A stretch of 64,000 nt of DNA from Paenibacillus pasadenensis (lineage in GTDB: Bacteria; Bacillota; Bacilli; Paenibacillales; Paenibacillaceae). Below the pieces are notes generated by a model. It did not search any database. It saw only the letters and a program-made list of their open reading frames with translations, and was not told where the DNA came from. The stretch covers positions 558,001 through 622,000 of the forward strand of contig NZ_JAMBOT010000002.1 in assembly GCF_023715725.1 (NCBI RefSeq). Reading direction: 5' to 3'. Of this stretch, positions 1 through 7,482 are shown one piece after another. The position numbers and the translations under genes are program-made. Position 1 is the stretch's first letter, and the number at the start of each line of letters is the position of its first letter.

Positions 1-1
1 A

Positions 2-688
2 CCGAGTTATGACTTATGGGAGGAGCGCTACGGGATCTGGACGTACACGGCGGCCTCGGTTTACGGCGGTCTTATGGCAGCTTCGTTCTTCACCGAGCTG
101 TTCGGCGACTATGAGCGCAGCGATCATTACCGGCGTACTGCGGAAGAGCTGAAGCAGGGCATGCTGACGCATCTGTGGGATGAAGAAAGCGGACGGTTTG
201 CCCGCGGTCTCGTGCAGAAGGACGGCGGCTGGGTCAAAGATATGACGCTGGAAAGCAGCCTGTTCGCTGTGCTGGAGTTCGGCGTGCTGCCGGCTGACGA
301 TTACCGCGTTATCCGCACGATGGAGTCGATTCGCGACGGTTTGGCGGTACGCACCCATATCGGCGGCATCGCTCGTTATACGAACGACTACTACTTCCAG
401 CAGTCCGGTGAAATCGATAAGGTGCCGGGCAATCCGTGGATTATATGTACGTTATGGGTGGCGAACTATGAGATCGATTCCGCCAGCAAGCTGTCCGATC
501 TTGAAGCGCCCCGCCGTACGCTGGAATGGGTAGTATCCCAAGCGCTGGAAAGCGGCGTGCTGCCTGAGCAGCTGAATCCGTATGACGGCAGCCCGCTGTC
601 TGTCGCGCCGCTGACGTGGTCGCATGCTACCTTTGTGCAGAGTGTCTGCAAATATGCCGCGAAGTATAAGGAGCTTTCCTTGAAATGA
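2..688 (+). CDS. GH15 glucoamylase-type glycoside hydrolase, C-terminal part
   Basis: The reading frame is open from the window edge (base 2), so the true start lies outside. About 228 residues are visible. They begin with the family signature DLWEERYG, whose Glu is the general acid of bacterial GH15 enzymes, and end with LPEQLNPYDG, whose Glu is the general base (visible residues about 187-190). GH15 enzymes hydrolyse alpha-glucosidic bonds of starch, maltodextrins or trehalose; the exact substrate cannot be read here. No signal peptide or extra domain is visible in this part. A rho-independent terminator follows at once, so this gene ends its transcription unit. Confidence 0.85.
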   Translation, partial: PSYDLWEERYGIWTYTAASVYGGLMAASFFTELFGDYERSDHYRRTAEELKQGMLTHLWDEESGRFARGLVQKDGGWVKDMTLESSLFAVLEFGVLPADDYRVIRTMESIRDGLAVRTHIGGIARYTNDYYFQQSGEIDKVPGNPWIICTLWVANYEIDSASKLSDLEAPRRTLEWVVSQALESGVLPEQLNPYDGSPLSVAPLTWSHATFVQSVCKYAAKYKELSLK

Positions 689-699
689 TCGGCATCAGC

Positions 700-735
700 A
701 AAATCCCGGCCTCTTAAGAGGGCGGGATTTTGTCT
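700..735 (+). terminator. Terminator after the GH15 gene
   Basis: An inverted repeat (AAAATCCCG...CGGGATTTT, with a GCCTC/GAGGG inner part containing one mismatch) is followed by TGTCTTT. It begins 12 bases after the GH15 stop codon. Confidence 0.8.
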
Positions 736-839
736 TTACTGGTTGCCGTTTCGAAAATTTAGAGAGGTAATTAAAACGCTCCATGCAGCAACTATAGCTG
801 CATGGAGCGCTCAACAAAAGATTGGATGATAAGGTCCAG

Positions 840-1019
840 TTAAAAGAAAAAGGCGCGTGAAATAATAACGAGCAGAATAAATAAAACCAGAATAACGCCT
901 ATGCCAGAACCAAGGCCGCCCCAGCCCGTTCCGCAGCCGCAGCCGCCTCCGTAGCCGCCGATAGGGTAGTTAGCGGCTCCAACGCCGCCTACTGCTGCAT
1001 TTTCGACTCCATAACCCAT
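840..1019 (-). CDS. YjcZ-type small spore membrane protein
   Basis: A 59-residue protein. The N-terminal half is very rich in glycine and cysteine (GGYGGGCGCGTGWGG), and the C-terminal half is one hydrophobic helix ending in ISRAFFF. This is the pattern of the YjcZ family of small sporulation proteins, which are found in the spore coat or membrane layers; their molecular role is unknown. I chose the ATG at 1019 because GGGAGG lies a few bases upstream; longer frames start without a ribosome site. It sits just downstream of the gerP operon on the same strand, fitting expression in the mother cell late in sporulation. Confidence 0.75.
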   Translation of the reverse strand: MGYGVENAAVGGVGAANYPIGGYGGGCGCGTGWGGLGSGIGVILVLFILLVIISRAFFF

Positions 1020-1136
1020 GGTGAATGCCTCCCGCACGTATAGTGGCGAAGTTCCGCATCCTTCATGAATACCGGCTGAACTCCACATCCACACTTTATG
1101 CGGTTTTTCCGCGCATGGACCCGGCAACTATCACGG

Positions 1137-1613
1137 TTACGTCGACTCGGCTTCGCTTCCTGGCACTTCGGCATTTACGATTAACTCGCTGATCGCTTCT
1201 TCTGAAGCGGAAGTTGCGGATAAGGCATAGGCAAATTGCCTAAAGTGCTTCAGACGAGTTTCCAGCTCTGCCTCCACGGCATTGCCTGTAAGCATAACGG
1301 CTGCTGAGCTGTAAGCGATGACGCTTACCGAGCCAACTTGAATGCCCGGAGTTGGATTCGTTCGAATCGTTCGAACATCGGCAGCATCGGCGCTTTCTTT
1401 TAATTGGGCAAACGGTTTGTAAAACAGGGGATAGCGGTCAAACTCAACCTCTCCTCCGACTCTGTGATCGAGCTGGCGCTGAACGGCCAAAACTTTAGTT
1501 CGCGAGTGTATTCTTCCGGTATCTCCGAATTGAACAACGGAAGACAATCCGATGCTGATCAGCTCAACGGAGCCGATGTAAGCAGTTCGAATGGAAGCGT
1601 CGGAGTCAATCAT
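1137..1613 (-). CDS. gerPE: Spore germination protein GerPE
   Basis: 158 residues. The N-terminus (RTAYIGSVELISIGLSSVVQFGDT) matches the GerPE pattern in which a short hydrophobic segment is followed by a conserved QFGDT/QIGDT motif. GerP proteins are spore inner-coat proteins needed for nutrient germinants to pass the coat layers and reach receptors at the inner membrane. It is the last gene of the gerP operon seen here and its start overlaps the end of gerPD (ATGA-type overlap). In B. subtilis a sixth gene, gerPF, follows; here a 118-bp gap and the YjcZ-type gene come next. Role assignment rests on family similarity and operon position. Confidence 0.85.
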   Translation of the reverse strand: MIDSDASIRTAYIGSVELISIGLSSVVQFGDTGRIHSRTKVLAVQRQLDHRVGGEVEFDRYPLFYKPFAQLKESADAADVRTIRTNPTPGIQVGSVSVIAYSSAAVMLTGNAVEAELETRLKHFRQFAYALSATSASEEAISELIVNAEVPGSEAEST

Positions 1614-1957
1614 CGCGCGCCCCCTCTGGAAGAAGGTATTGCACGATTGACATTATTGGACGGAGTTAACGCTCCTGAGGATGATTGAAGAGACTCGCTT
1701 TCTTCAATGACCGGAACAATCGTTTGACCGCCTGGATTTTGAATGACTCCCGCTTCAGTATTATTGTCCGGCTCGGGCAGAGGAGCGAATGGGCCGACGA
1801 TTATAGCCTCGGGAGGGGTGTCAAAAATCGAATACATGACCATCGAATCCGTATCCCCGATTTGAAAAAGGGAGGATGCTGCGACGCCAAGTATTTCCAC
1901 GCAGCCTACAGATAAAACATGATTCGTAACATGGACATTCATTGCCATTTGAATCAC
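1610..1957 (-). CDS. gerPD: Spore germination protein GerPD, C-terminally extended
   Basis: 115 residues from a GTG start that overlaps the gerPC stop; MNVHVTN (ATG near 1942) is an alternative start that agrees better with the family. The first ~55 residues (VGCVEILGVAASSLFQIGDT, then FDTPPE and GPFAPL) match GerPD of the gerP spore-coat permeability operon. B. subtilis GerPD is about half this length, so the remaining ~55 residues, rich in Ser, Pro and Glu, are an extension of unknown purpose. It is translationally coupled on both sides to gerPC and gerPE. Confidence 0.8.
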   Translation of the reverse strand: MIQMAMNVHVTNHVLSVGCVEILGVAASSLFQIGDTDSMVMYSIFDTPPEAIIVGPFAPLPEPDNNTEAGVIQNPGGQTIVPVIEESESLQSSSGALTPSNNVNRAIPSSRGGAR

Positions 1958-4188
1958 CGCTTCCTTTCAGGGGGAGCTATGCTAGATAATTGCTGGACGT
2001 AGTTTTTAAGCGCGGTTTCTGCATCTCTGACCGTACGTTCAGCCGTCCGGTGCAGCTTTTCCGGGGCGAGACGCGTTTGTTCGGGAGAATCTCCCTGGGA
2101 ATTCCCGAGCCCGGCCAGCTCTTCATTCATATATAAACGAATTCTTTCAGGGATTTGCCTCCGAACATCTTCAATGACCATTTGGCGATGGGAGGGATCC
2201 AGCTGCACTTTGCTGGATTTAGCTGCAGCGTCCAGCTTCATATGGGCATTAGCATTCAACCATGTATTCACTGAATCGCGTATGTCGGTAAAACCCGGAA
2301 GCATTACGGCGGGCTGGGCGCTGCCGGGAGCCGGAGAAGCTCCGATTGGCGGAAATCCGGTCGGGCTTCCGTTCGCAGGCTGAGCGGCAGATGCTGCTTG
2401 CGGCGGTGCAGCTGGAGTCCCTGAAAAGCCTGGTATAGCTGCGGCTCCAGGATCTAATATTGGATGCGCCGGAACGGCAGGCGGCTGGCTGGCCGTTAAG
2501 CCTGGAGCTGCTCCGAAGCCTGGTTGCGCTGGTGTGGTGAAAGCGCCGGGAATTGCGGGCTGAAATGGAGTCTGCGCTGCTGACTTTGCCGCAGCGGCTG
2601 AGCTTGCAGCCTGAGCTTTAGCTGCTTGCGACGCTATACCAGCTGCAGCCGATTGCGGAATAGGCAGCGGATAAACTTTTGCACCGCCATTCTCGACGTT
2701 GATGTTTGCCGGTAATGAAAGCTGTCCCAATTCCTGCAGCTGGCTTTCCGAAGGAGCCGTCATGCCGATATTAAGCGTGCCGTCAAGCTGCTCAACCTTA
2801 AGCTGATCAAAATTGTATTCTATTCTCTCAATCGTATACGACGGTTTCGATTCAAGCTCTTGCAGCTGAGCTGCCAGCTGTCTCACATAAGCAGCAAGCT
2901 GCACATTATATTGCTGCTGCTCCGACCACCCTGCAACGAGAGATTTCACACATAGCTGCAAACAGGACGGATCGTTGAGGTTGCCCGTGCATGGATGCGA
3001 TTCATCTGAAACCGACTGCAATACGGCGGAATTTACGGGATTTTCGTCCGGTACAATCGTGTAAGGAGGCCCAGGAAACGGCCATCCTTCGTAGTTCTCC
3101 CATTGTTTCATGAAATCGGAATTTGGGGCGCTGATAAGCTGTTCAAACTTTTTCTCGTCCAGGCCCTGCAGTAAGCTTGGATCCAAACCGGGAATCCCGC
3201 TGCCGACAGGCCAGCCTCCTTGGGATAATCCGGCTGGCGGTGCGCCTAAAAAAACGGTGCCTGGCCCCCATGAAGGGACAGGCCCACCTGAAGACGGCTG
3301 CCAACCTCCGGGAATTTCCGTCGTTCCCTCAGGGGTAACGACTATAGTGGTCCCTGGAATTTCGACAGTATTGCTACCTACTATTCCAGCGCTGTCCACC
3401 TCTTCAGCTTCCGCATTACCCGCTTGAGTACCTGGAATACCCGGAATCACAGGGAATGCGGGCGATGGCACGGCAGATGGTGCGGGCTGCAAGCCGGGAG
3501 GGGCGGCAAAACTTCCGGCAGGCTGCATGCCGACCGGAAGCCCTCCAACAACGGTAGGTTTTGCCTGCTGTTGCCCCCATCCGGGAGGAGGAGTAGGAGC
3601 CGCCTGCTGTTGCCCCCATCCGGGAGGGGGAGTAGGAGCCGCCAGCTGCTGTCCCCAACCGGAAGGGGGAACAGGAGCCGCCAGCTGTTGCCCCCATCCG
3701 GGAGGGGGAGTAGAAGCCGCCAGCTGCTGTCCCCAACCGGAAGGGGGAACAGGAGCCGCCTGCTGTTGCCCCCATCCGGGATTAGGCGGCGGAGCTTGAT
3801 TTGCAGGCCAGCCCGGATGGAGTGCGGGGGCTAAGGCTTGTTGTGCGCCCCACCCGGCATACGGCTGGCTGGCTGGCATCGGCGCTCCTTGCTGCGGCCA
3901 GCCTCCCGGCATCATTCCGGGATAGGGCGCCCATTTTCCTCCGAATCCGCCGCCCATGCCGTTTCCGCCCATCATGCCGGGAAACGCTCCGCCAAGGCCC
4001 GGCCAGTTCATGCTTTTGCCAAGCAGACCGGGCACTAAACCGCCAGATAAGCCTTTTCCGCCCTTGCCCGTCAACAAGCCGAGCGCTGTCGATAGGGGAT
4101 AAGAACGATCCGGATGTACTTGCGGAGCCTCCGCGTGCTGCTGAATTCCAGGTGCCTGTCTAGCAGCGAAAGATTCCTTATGCTCCAT
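1954..4188 (-). CDS. gerPC: GerPC-like spore germination protein with giant Gly/Pro/Gln-rich repeat extension
   Basis: 744 residues, more than three times a typical GerPC (about 200). The GerPC core is recognisable near the middle: a coiled region (YVRQLAAQLQELESKP) followed by TIERIEYNFDQLKVEQLDGT and LNIGM, as in the family. The N-terminal ~370 residues are Gly/Pro/Met-rich and include six GWGQQ units repeated every 13 residues. After the core comes an Ala/Pro-rich linker and a charged helical C-terminus (RQMVIEDVRRQIPERIRLYM). ATG at 4188 is chosen because AAGGAGGTGA ends 8 bases upstream; the in-frame GTG at 4200 overlaps that ribosome site. The gene lies between gerPB and gerPD, confirming identity. 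The extension looks like low-complexity coat-scaffold material. Confidence 0.8.
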   Translation of the reverse strand: MEHKESFAARQAPGIQQHAEAPQVHPDRSYPLSTALGLLTGKGGKGLSGGLVPGLLGKSMNWPGLGGAFPGMMGGNGMGGGFGGKWAPYPGMMPGGWPQQGAPMPASQPYAGWGAQQALAPALHPGWPANQAPPPNPGWGQQQAAPVPPSGWGQQLAASTPPPGWGQQLAAPVPPSGWGQQLAAPTPPPGWGQQQAAPTPPPGWGQQQAKPTVVGGLPVGMQPAGSFAAPPGLQPAPSAVPSPAFPVIPGIPGTQAGNAEAEEVDSAGIVGSNTVEIPGTTIVVTPEGTTEIPGGWQPSSGGPVPSWGPGTVFLGAPPAGLSQGGWPVGSGIPGLDPSLLQGLDEKKFEQLISAPNSDFMKQWENYEGWPFPGPPYTIVPDENPVNSAVLQSVSDESHPCTGNLNDPSCLQLCVKSLVAGWSEQQQYNVQLAAYVRQLAAQLQELESKPSYTIERIEYNFDQLKVEQLDGTLNIGMTAPSESQLQELGQLSLPANINVENGGAKVYPLPIPQSAAAGIASQAAKAQAASSAAAAKSAAQTPFQPAIPGAFTTPAQPGFGAAPGLTASQPPAVPAHPILDPGAAAIPGFSGTPAAPPQAASAAQPANGSPTGFPPIGASPAPGSAQPAVMLPGFTDIRDSVNTWLNANAHMKLDAAAKSSKVQLDPSHRQMVIEDVRRQIPERIRLYMNEELAGLGNSQGDSPEQTRLAPEKLHRTAERTVRDAETALKNYVQQLSSIAPPERKR
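3568..3785 (-). repeat. 39-bp coding minisatellite (GWGQQ repeats) inside gerPC
   Basis: Six near-identical 39-bp units encode 13-residue repeats of the form GWGQQ(L/Q)AAP(T/V)PP(P/S). The middle units alternate between two variants (VPPS and TPPP), suggesting expansion partly by duplication of a 78-bp dimer. Confidence 0.9.
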
Positions 4189-4221
4189 CCGTTCGGTCAC
4201 CTCCTTGATCGATTAGCTTTT

Positions 4222-4437
4222 TTAGCTTGGATTAGGAAGCGGAACAAAATTAATTGCATTTGCGTTTTCATCCGTGGCGGTCAACTCATCTGCAGGATGG
4301 GTGAAGCCGCCGGAGTTGTACAGCTGGGAAAGGGGACGGATTGATCCTGCGCTTCCGATTTGCAGCACGGAGCTGTTCGTCAGGCTATCCACCCGCAGCT
4401 GCTGAATTGTAATCGACTGGTGAACGGTCAGATTCAT
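4222..4437 (-). CDS. gerPB: Spore germination protein GerPB
   Basis: 71 residues. The sequence MNLTVHQSITIQQLRVDSLTNSSVLQIGSAGSI closely follows the GerPB family, including the conserved SNSS(V/I)LQIG(S/T)AGSI core, and continues with LSQLYNSGGF. GerPB is a small spore-coat protein of the gerP operon required for germinant access. Its ATG overlaps the end of gerPA (ATGA), so the two are co-translated. Length is typical. Confidence 0.92.
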   Translation of the reverse strand: MNLTVHQSITIQQLRVDSLTNSSVLQIGSAGSIRPLSQLYNSGGFTHPADELTATDENANAINFVPLPNPS

Positions 4438-4673
4438 ATCACGTTAGCTCCTGATGCGATTTCGTTGCTGGAGTTATCCTGCAGATCCGGGTCTAGCGTA
4501 TTGGTGGCGCTCAGCCCGTTATTTGCATTGGTAAGTCCGCCTGTCAAAAAGGAACCGGAACCGGCATATGTTTTGGAGGTGCTGGACGGGGATATTTGCA
4601 CACTGTCCCCAAACTGCACCACTGCGCTGGAACCTACACTAACGATGTTGACAAAGCCTATCGCAGCTGGCAT
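4434..4673 (-). CDS. gerPA: Spore germination protein GerPA
   Basis: 79 residues. MPAAIGFVNIVSVGSSAVVQFGD is the GerPA/GerPF family start, followed by ISPSSTSKTYAGSGSF and a TNTLDPDL segment typical of GerPA. GerPA is a small coat-associated protein thought to help germinants cross the coat. It is the first gene of the operon; AGGTGA lies just upstream of the ATG and a sigma-K-like promoter lies further upstream. GerPA and GerPF are paralogues, so a GerPF identity is possible in principle, but operon position favours GerPA. Confidence 0.92.
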   Translation of the reverse strand: MPAAIGFVNIVSVGSSAVVQFGDSVQISPSSTSKTYAGSGSFLTGGLTNANNGLSATNTLDPDLQDNSSNEIASGANVI

Positions 4674-4739
4674 ATTTCATCACCTCTGAATCGGCAGGTA
4701 TAGGCAGTTCGCATGAGTGCCGGCTGCCTCTTGTATCTC

Positions 4740-4766
4740 CACTATATGCGGCATTCGCCCAAATGT
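4740..4766 (-). promoter_or_regulatory. Candidate sigma-K promoter of the gerP operon
   Basis: On the minus strand an AC -35 dinucleotide (4766-4765) is separated by 16 bases from CATATAGTG (4748-4740), close to the sigma-K -10 consensus CATANNNTA. It lies 67 bases before gerPA. gerP of B. subtilis is transcribed by sigma-K; the match here is read by eye. Confidence 0.45.
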
Positions 4767-4851
4767 TCCAAAAGCCGAGCCTTAAAAGTCGGCAGCTGTC
4801 ACCAAATTGAGCCCGGCTGCATACCGTAGGGCATAGAGGAGGCGAATGCCC

Positions 4852-5343
4852 ATGACTGGCAAGTTCGAGCGGATGCAGGATTGGCTGTCCAAACAGCAGC
4901 TCCCCCGCGGCTTCGAATTAATGAAAGATCCGGAGTGGGTTGCAGGTTTTGTTAGAGGGATGATGGAAAGCGCAATGAGCGGCAATCCTTCAGCTGGATT
5001 GTCAGGCATGCAGCAGGCGGATGACAAGGAGAGCAAGGAGAAGGACTTCAAAGCGGCCGTTTCGTCCGTCGAAGCGGAATGGAGCGAGGGGCGGGAGTAT
5101 TTGCTGCTCAAAGTGCCCATGAATGGTGATCCCGACTGGGATACACTGCGTGTGTTGGCCAAAGAAGAGAGGCTTAAGCTGGAAGGGTTGCCCGGGCGAA
5201 AACCACAAATATTCAAGCTGCCAAGCCCGATTATGCCCAGATCCACCCGTGCGGTGCTGCGCGGAGGCGTGCTGAAGATTCGCATGAAAAAAAAGCAGGC
5301 CGGACGTTATATTGATATTTCAATTGAAGATGGAGCCGACTGA
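4852..5343 (+). CDS. Hsp20/alpha-crystallin-like protein, possibly GerT-related
   Basis: 163 residues. The second half (about 70-163) reads as an alpha-crystallin-type beta sandwich: FKAAVSSVEAEWSEGREYLLLKVPM, then LRVLAKEERLKLEGLPG, and a final GGVLKIRMKKK strand, where the usual G-x-L motif is kept as GVLKIRM. The N-terminus is helical. AGAGGAGG is 9 bases before ATG 4852, better spaced than for ATG 4846. It is divergent from gerP. In B. subtilis GerT is an Hsp20-like coat protein affecting germination, so a germination link is plausible but inferred from position only. Confidence 0.6.
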   Translation: MTGKFERMQDWLSKQQLPRGFELMKDPEWVAGFVRGMMESAMSGNPSAGLSGMQQADDKESKEKDFKAAVSSVEAEWSEGREYLLLKVPMNGDPDWDTLRVLAKEERLKLEGLPGRKPQIFKLPSPIMPRSTRAVLRGGVLKIRMKKKQAGRYIDISIEDGAD

Positions 5344-5443
5344 GCGGGGGAAATTGCCTTCGCTCTTTATTTATCTAAAATTGCCGAGAATACTCCACCT
5401 TCTACAAGGAGGGGATGAATCGGCATTTTTTGGATGTATAAAC

Positions 5444-5462
5444 CGAACGTATGTGCTATAAT
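5444..5462 (+). promoter_or_regulatory. tnpB promoter with an overlapping LexA-like box
   Basis: TATAAT at 5457-5462 is preceded by CGAACGTATGTGCT (5444-5457), which matches 12 of 14 positions of the Bacillus LexA operator consensus CGAACRNRYGTTYC. No ATG in this stretch starts the gene; the tnpB frame starts about 35 bases downstream. Confidence 0.4.
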
Positions 5463-5496
5463 TGAGGGAGACCGCAAAACCGGAGGTGATGGTTGC

Positions 5497-6637
5497 ATGG
5501 TGCATCACAAGGCGTTTCGCTTTCGCATCTATCCCACCGAAGAACAACGGACGCTCATCCATAAAACCATCGGCTGCGCCCGCTATGTCTTTAACACTTC
5601 CTTGAAAAGTGGAATCAAACCTACCAAGAATCAGGAAAAGGGCTGACCTACAACACCTGTGCCATCGGACTGCCTTCCCTCAAGCGTCTCTTTTCCTGGC
5701 TAAAAGAAGTGGACAGCATGGCTCTGCAATCCAGTGTACGGAACCTGGCGGATGCTTTTGCACGGTTTCACCAGAGGCAGAATAAGGCCCCTTGTTTTAA
5801 ATCGAAGCGGAATCCTGTACAAAGCTACACCACGAAATATACCAACGATAACATTGCGATTAAAGGCGACCGACTGAAGCTGCCTAAGCTGGGTTGGGTT
5901 CGGTTTGCCAAGTCCAGGAACGTAGAGGGACGAATCCTCTCCGCTACAATTCGGAAGAACCCAACAGGCAAATACTTTGTCTCGATTCTATGCGAAGTGG
6001 AGATGGAGCCGCTTCCTGAATTGGAAACAGGCATAGGTGTTGACTTGGGTCTCAAATCGCTTGCGGTGTGCAGCAACGGGGAAGTCGTGTCCAATCCGAA
6101 GCATCTCCGCACCTTCGAAAAAAATTGGCTTTCTGGCAGCGCCGCTTGTCGCGGCGAACAAAAGGTTGTTCAAATTATGCCAAGGCGAAGCAGAAGATCG
6201 CTCGGATTCATGAGGAAATCGCCAACTGCCGACAGGACTTTTTGCACAAGCTCTCGACCAAGTGGATTCGTGACAACCAAACGATCTGCCTGGAAGAGCT
6301 GCAGGTAAGTCACCTCATGCAACATTCCAAGCTGGCCAAGTCCATTGGAGACGCGTGTTGGGCCACGCTTCGCACGATGCTGACTTATAAAGCGGCTTGG
6401 TATGGCCGTCAAATTCAGACCGTGGCAAAAACCTATCCATCCAGTCAGCTTTGTCATGTGTGCGGAAACCGAAATCGCGACGTGAAACAGCTTAGCCTGC
6501 GGGAATGGAGTTGTTCTCGTTGCGGCACGAATCACGACCGGGATCATAACGCGAGCATGAACATCAGGCAAGAAGGGCTACGTTTGTTGGGACATCCCAA
6601 CTCAACTGCGGGAACCGCAGGGATCGCTTGCTCCTAA
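5497..6637 (+). pseudogene. tnpB: TnpB RNA-guided nuclease, broken by two single-base frameshifts
   Basis: A TnpB protein (OrfB/IS1341 type, RuvC-like, ancestor family of Cas12) is spread over three frames. Frame 1 begins MVHHKAFRFRIYPTEEQ; frame 2 carries [11 protein letters not shown] with the first RuvC Asp; frame 3 carries CLEELQV with the RuvC Glu, a zinc finger (CHVCG...CSRCG) and the last RuvC Asp in DRDHNASMN. The first shift lies near 5594-5597, where one C seems to be missing after GTCTTTAAC. The second lies in an A tract at 6118-6124, with 7 A where 8 would restore EKKLAFW. All catalytic residues survive, so the decay is recent, or one or both shifts are sequencing errors. Confidence 0.85.
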
Positions 6638-6700
6638 AGAGAAGGATGCTTCTCTGTTCGCAAGAATCCTCCACCTCTCCAGGTGGTGGGAGCGTTCAAG
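6540..6700 (+). ncRNA. Candidate omega (reRNA) region at the tnpB right end
   Basis: In TnpB systems the guide RNA comes from the 3' end of tnpB plus the right end of the element, and the guide is the flanking DNA. Here the strong hairpin at about 6668-6690 followed by GAGCGTTCAA is where the scaffold would end, and the flanking GGCGATCCGTCTAAATTG would act as guide. This is inferred from family knowledge; no transcript evidence can be seen. Confidence 0.35.
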
Positions 6701-6818
6701 GCGATCCGTCTAAATTGTGAACATAGCGTCAAAATTGGATGAGCGCATGCGGTTGCGTTTGGCAAACGCTTCCTTTATGATTTTAAGAGACTGAATTATA
6801 CATAAGGGAGTGTCCAAG

Positions 6819-7019
6819 GTGACAGCCGTTGACGTTAGCAATGTTTCCGCAGGATTGTTTGTCCTGGGGGCAGTTTTCATTCTGCTCATATTTTCACTGC
6901 TTAGTCTTGGCGTACTGAGAATGTTCCAGCAGCGCTTCCGGCAAGGCTGGTTTTACTTCGCAGGAGGCGTGATCAGTGCGATTGTGTTCTACATTTTGTT
7001 GGATTTATGGTATATCTAG
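6819..7019 (+). CDS. Small membrane protein, unknown
   Basis: 66 residues with two predicted membrane helices (LFVLGAVFILLIFSLLSLGVL and FYFAGGVISAIVFYILLDLWYI) separated by a short basic loop (RMFQQRFRQG). The GTG at 6819 is chosen because AAGGGAG lies 8-9 bases upstream; the in-frame GTG at 6810 would be too close. It is followed by a terminator, so it is monocistronic. I do not recognise the family. Confidence 0.6.
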   Translation: MTAVDVSNVSAGLFVLGAVFILLIFSLLSLGVLRMFQQRFRQGWFYFAGGVISAIVFYILLDLWYI

Positions 7020-7040
7020 CCCTATCAATTGCATTTGACT

Positions 7041-7066
7041 AAAACCGCTTTTGCGGTTTTTTTAAT
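7041..7066 (+). terminator. Terminator between two small membrane-protein genes
   Basis: AAAACCGC-TTTT-GCGGTTTT followed by more T. It begins 22 bases after the preceding stop. Confidence 0.85.
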
Positions 7067-7136
7067 GTCTATCGAAGATTTCAGGGGCGGTCTGGATCTA
7101 ATTCAATCCATTTATGAGAAGGAAAGAGGCTTTCTG

Positions 7137-7358
7137 ATGTGGCAAAAAATATGGTTTATTAGCAATATGGGATTTGTGGCGACGTTGATTTGGTATATGT
7201 TCCTGCAGCGGGCTTATGCGGATGCGCTGCATCGCAAAGATTCGCCGGAGCTGCTCTCCAGGCACCGCCGCCGCCGGACATTCGCTGCCATCGGGGCTAT
7301 TTTGCTGTTTATTTTAATGGCTGCGGCATTTCTGACAAATATGAGATTAAACGGTTAA
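7137..7358 (+). CDS. Small membrane protein, unknown
   Basis: 73 residues from ATG 7137, preceded by GAAAGAGG at a good distance; longer frames run back through the upstream terminator and are not believable. Two hydrophobic segments (IWFISNMGFVATLIWYMFL and FAAIGAILLFILMAAAFL) flank a basic cytoplasm-type loop with RHRRRR. Function unknown. It stands alone, followed by about 120 bases before the next gene. Confidence 0.55.
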   Translation: MWQKIWFISNMGFVATLIWYMFLQRAYADALHRKDSPELLSRHRRRRTFAAIGAILLFILMAAAFLTNMRLNG

Positions 7359-7482
7359 GCCATATGGCGAATTTATGACGTTTCCTTGTAAAATCGCAAC
7401 TTTGGGGGCCAGTTAGCGTTAATGCTTACGACATAGGGATAGCACGGCATCCGGTGCAGTCCGACAAAAAAGGAGTCGAAGC

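Larger units (their letters stand above)
5389..6700 (+). mobile_element. IS1341-type (IS200/IS605 family) TnpB-only element, decayed
   Basis: A tnpB gene without tnpA is flanked by hairpin-forming ends. At the left, CTCCACCTTCTACAAGGAGG (about 5393-5413). At the right, CCTCCACCTCTCCAGGTGGTGG (about 6668-6690) followed by GAGCGTTCAA, typical of right ends in this family. The exact borders are estimates. Elements of this type move only with TnpA supplied elsewhere. Confidence 0.7.

Noticed and set aside
3424..3834. Plus-strand open frames across the GerPC repeats
   Set aside because: They are products of the repeated GC-rich sequence read on the wrong strand.
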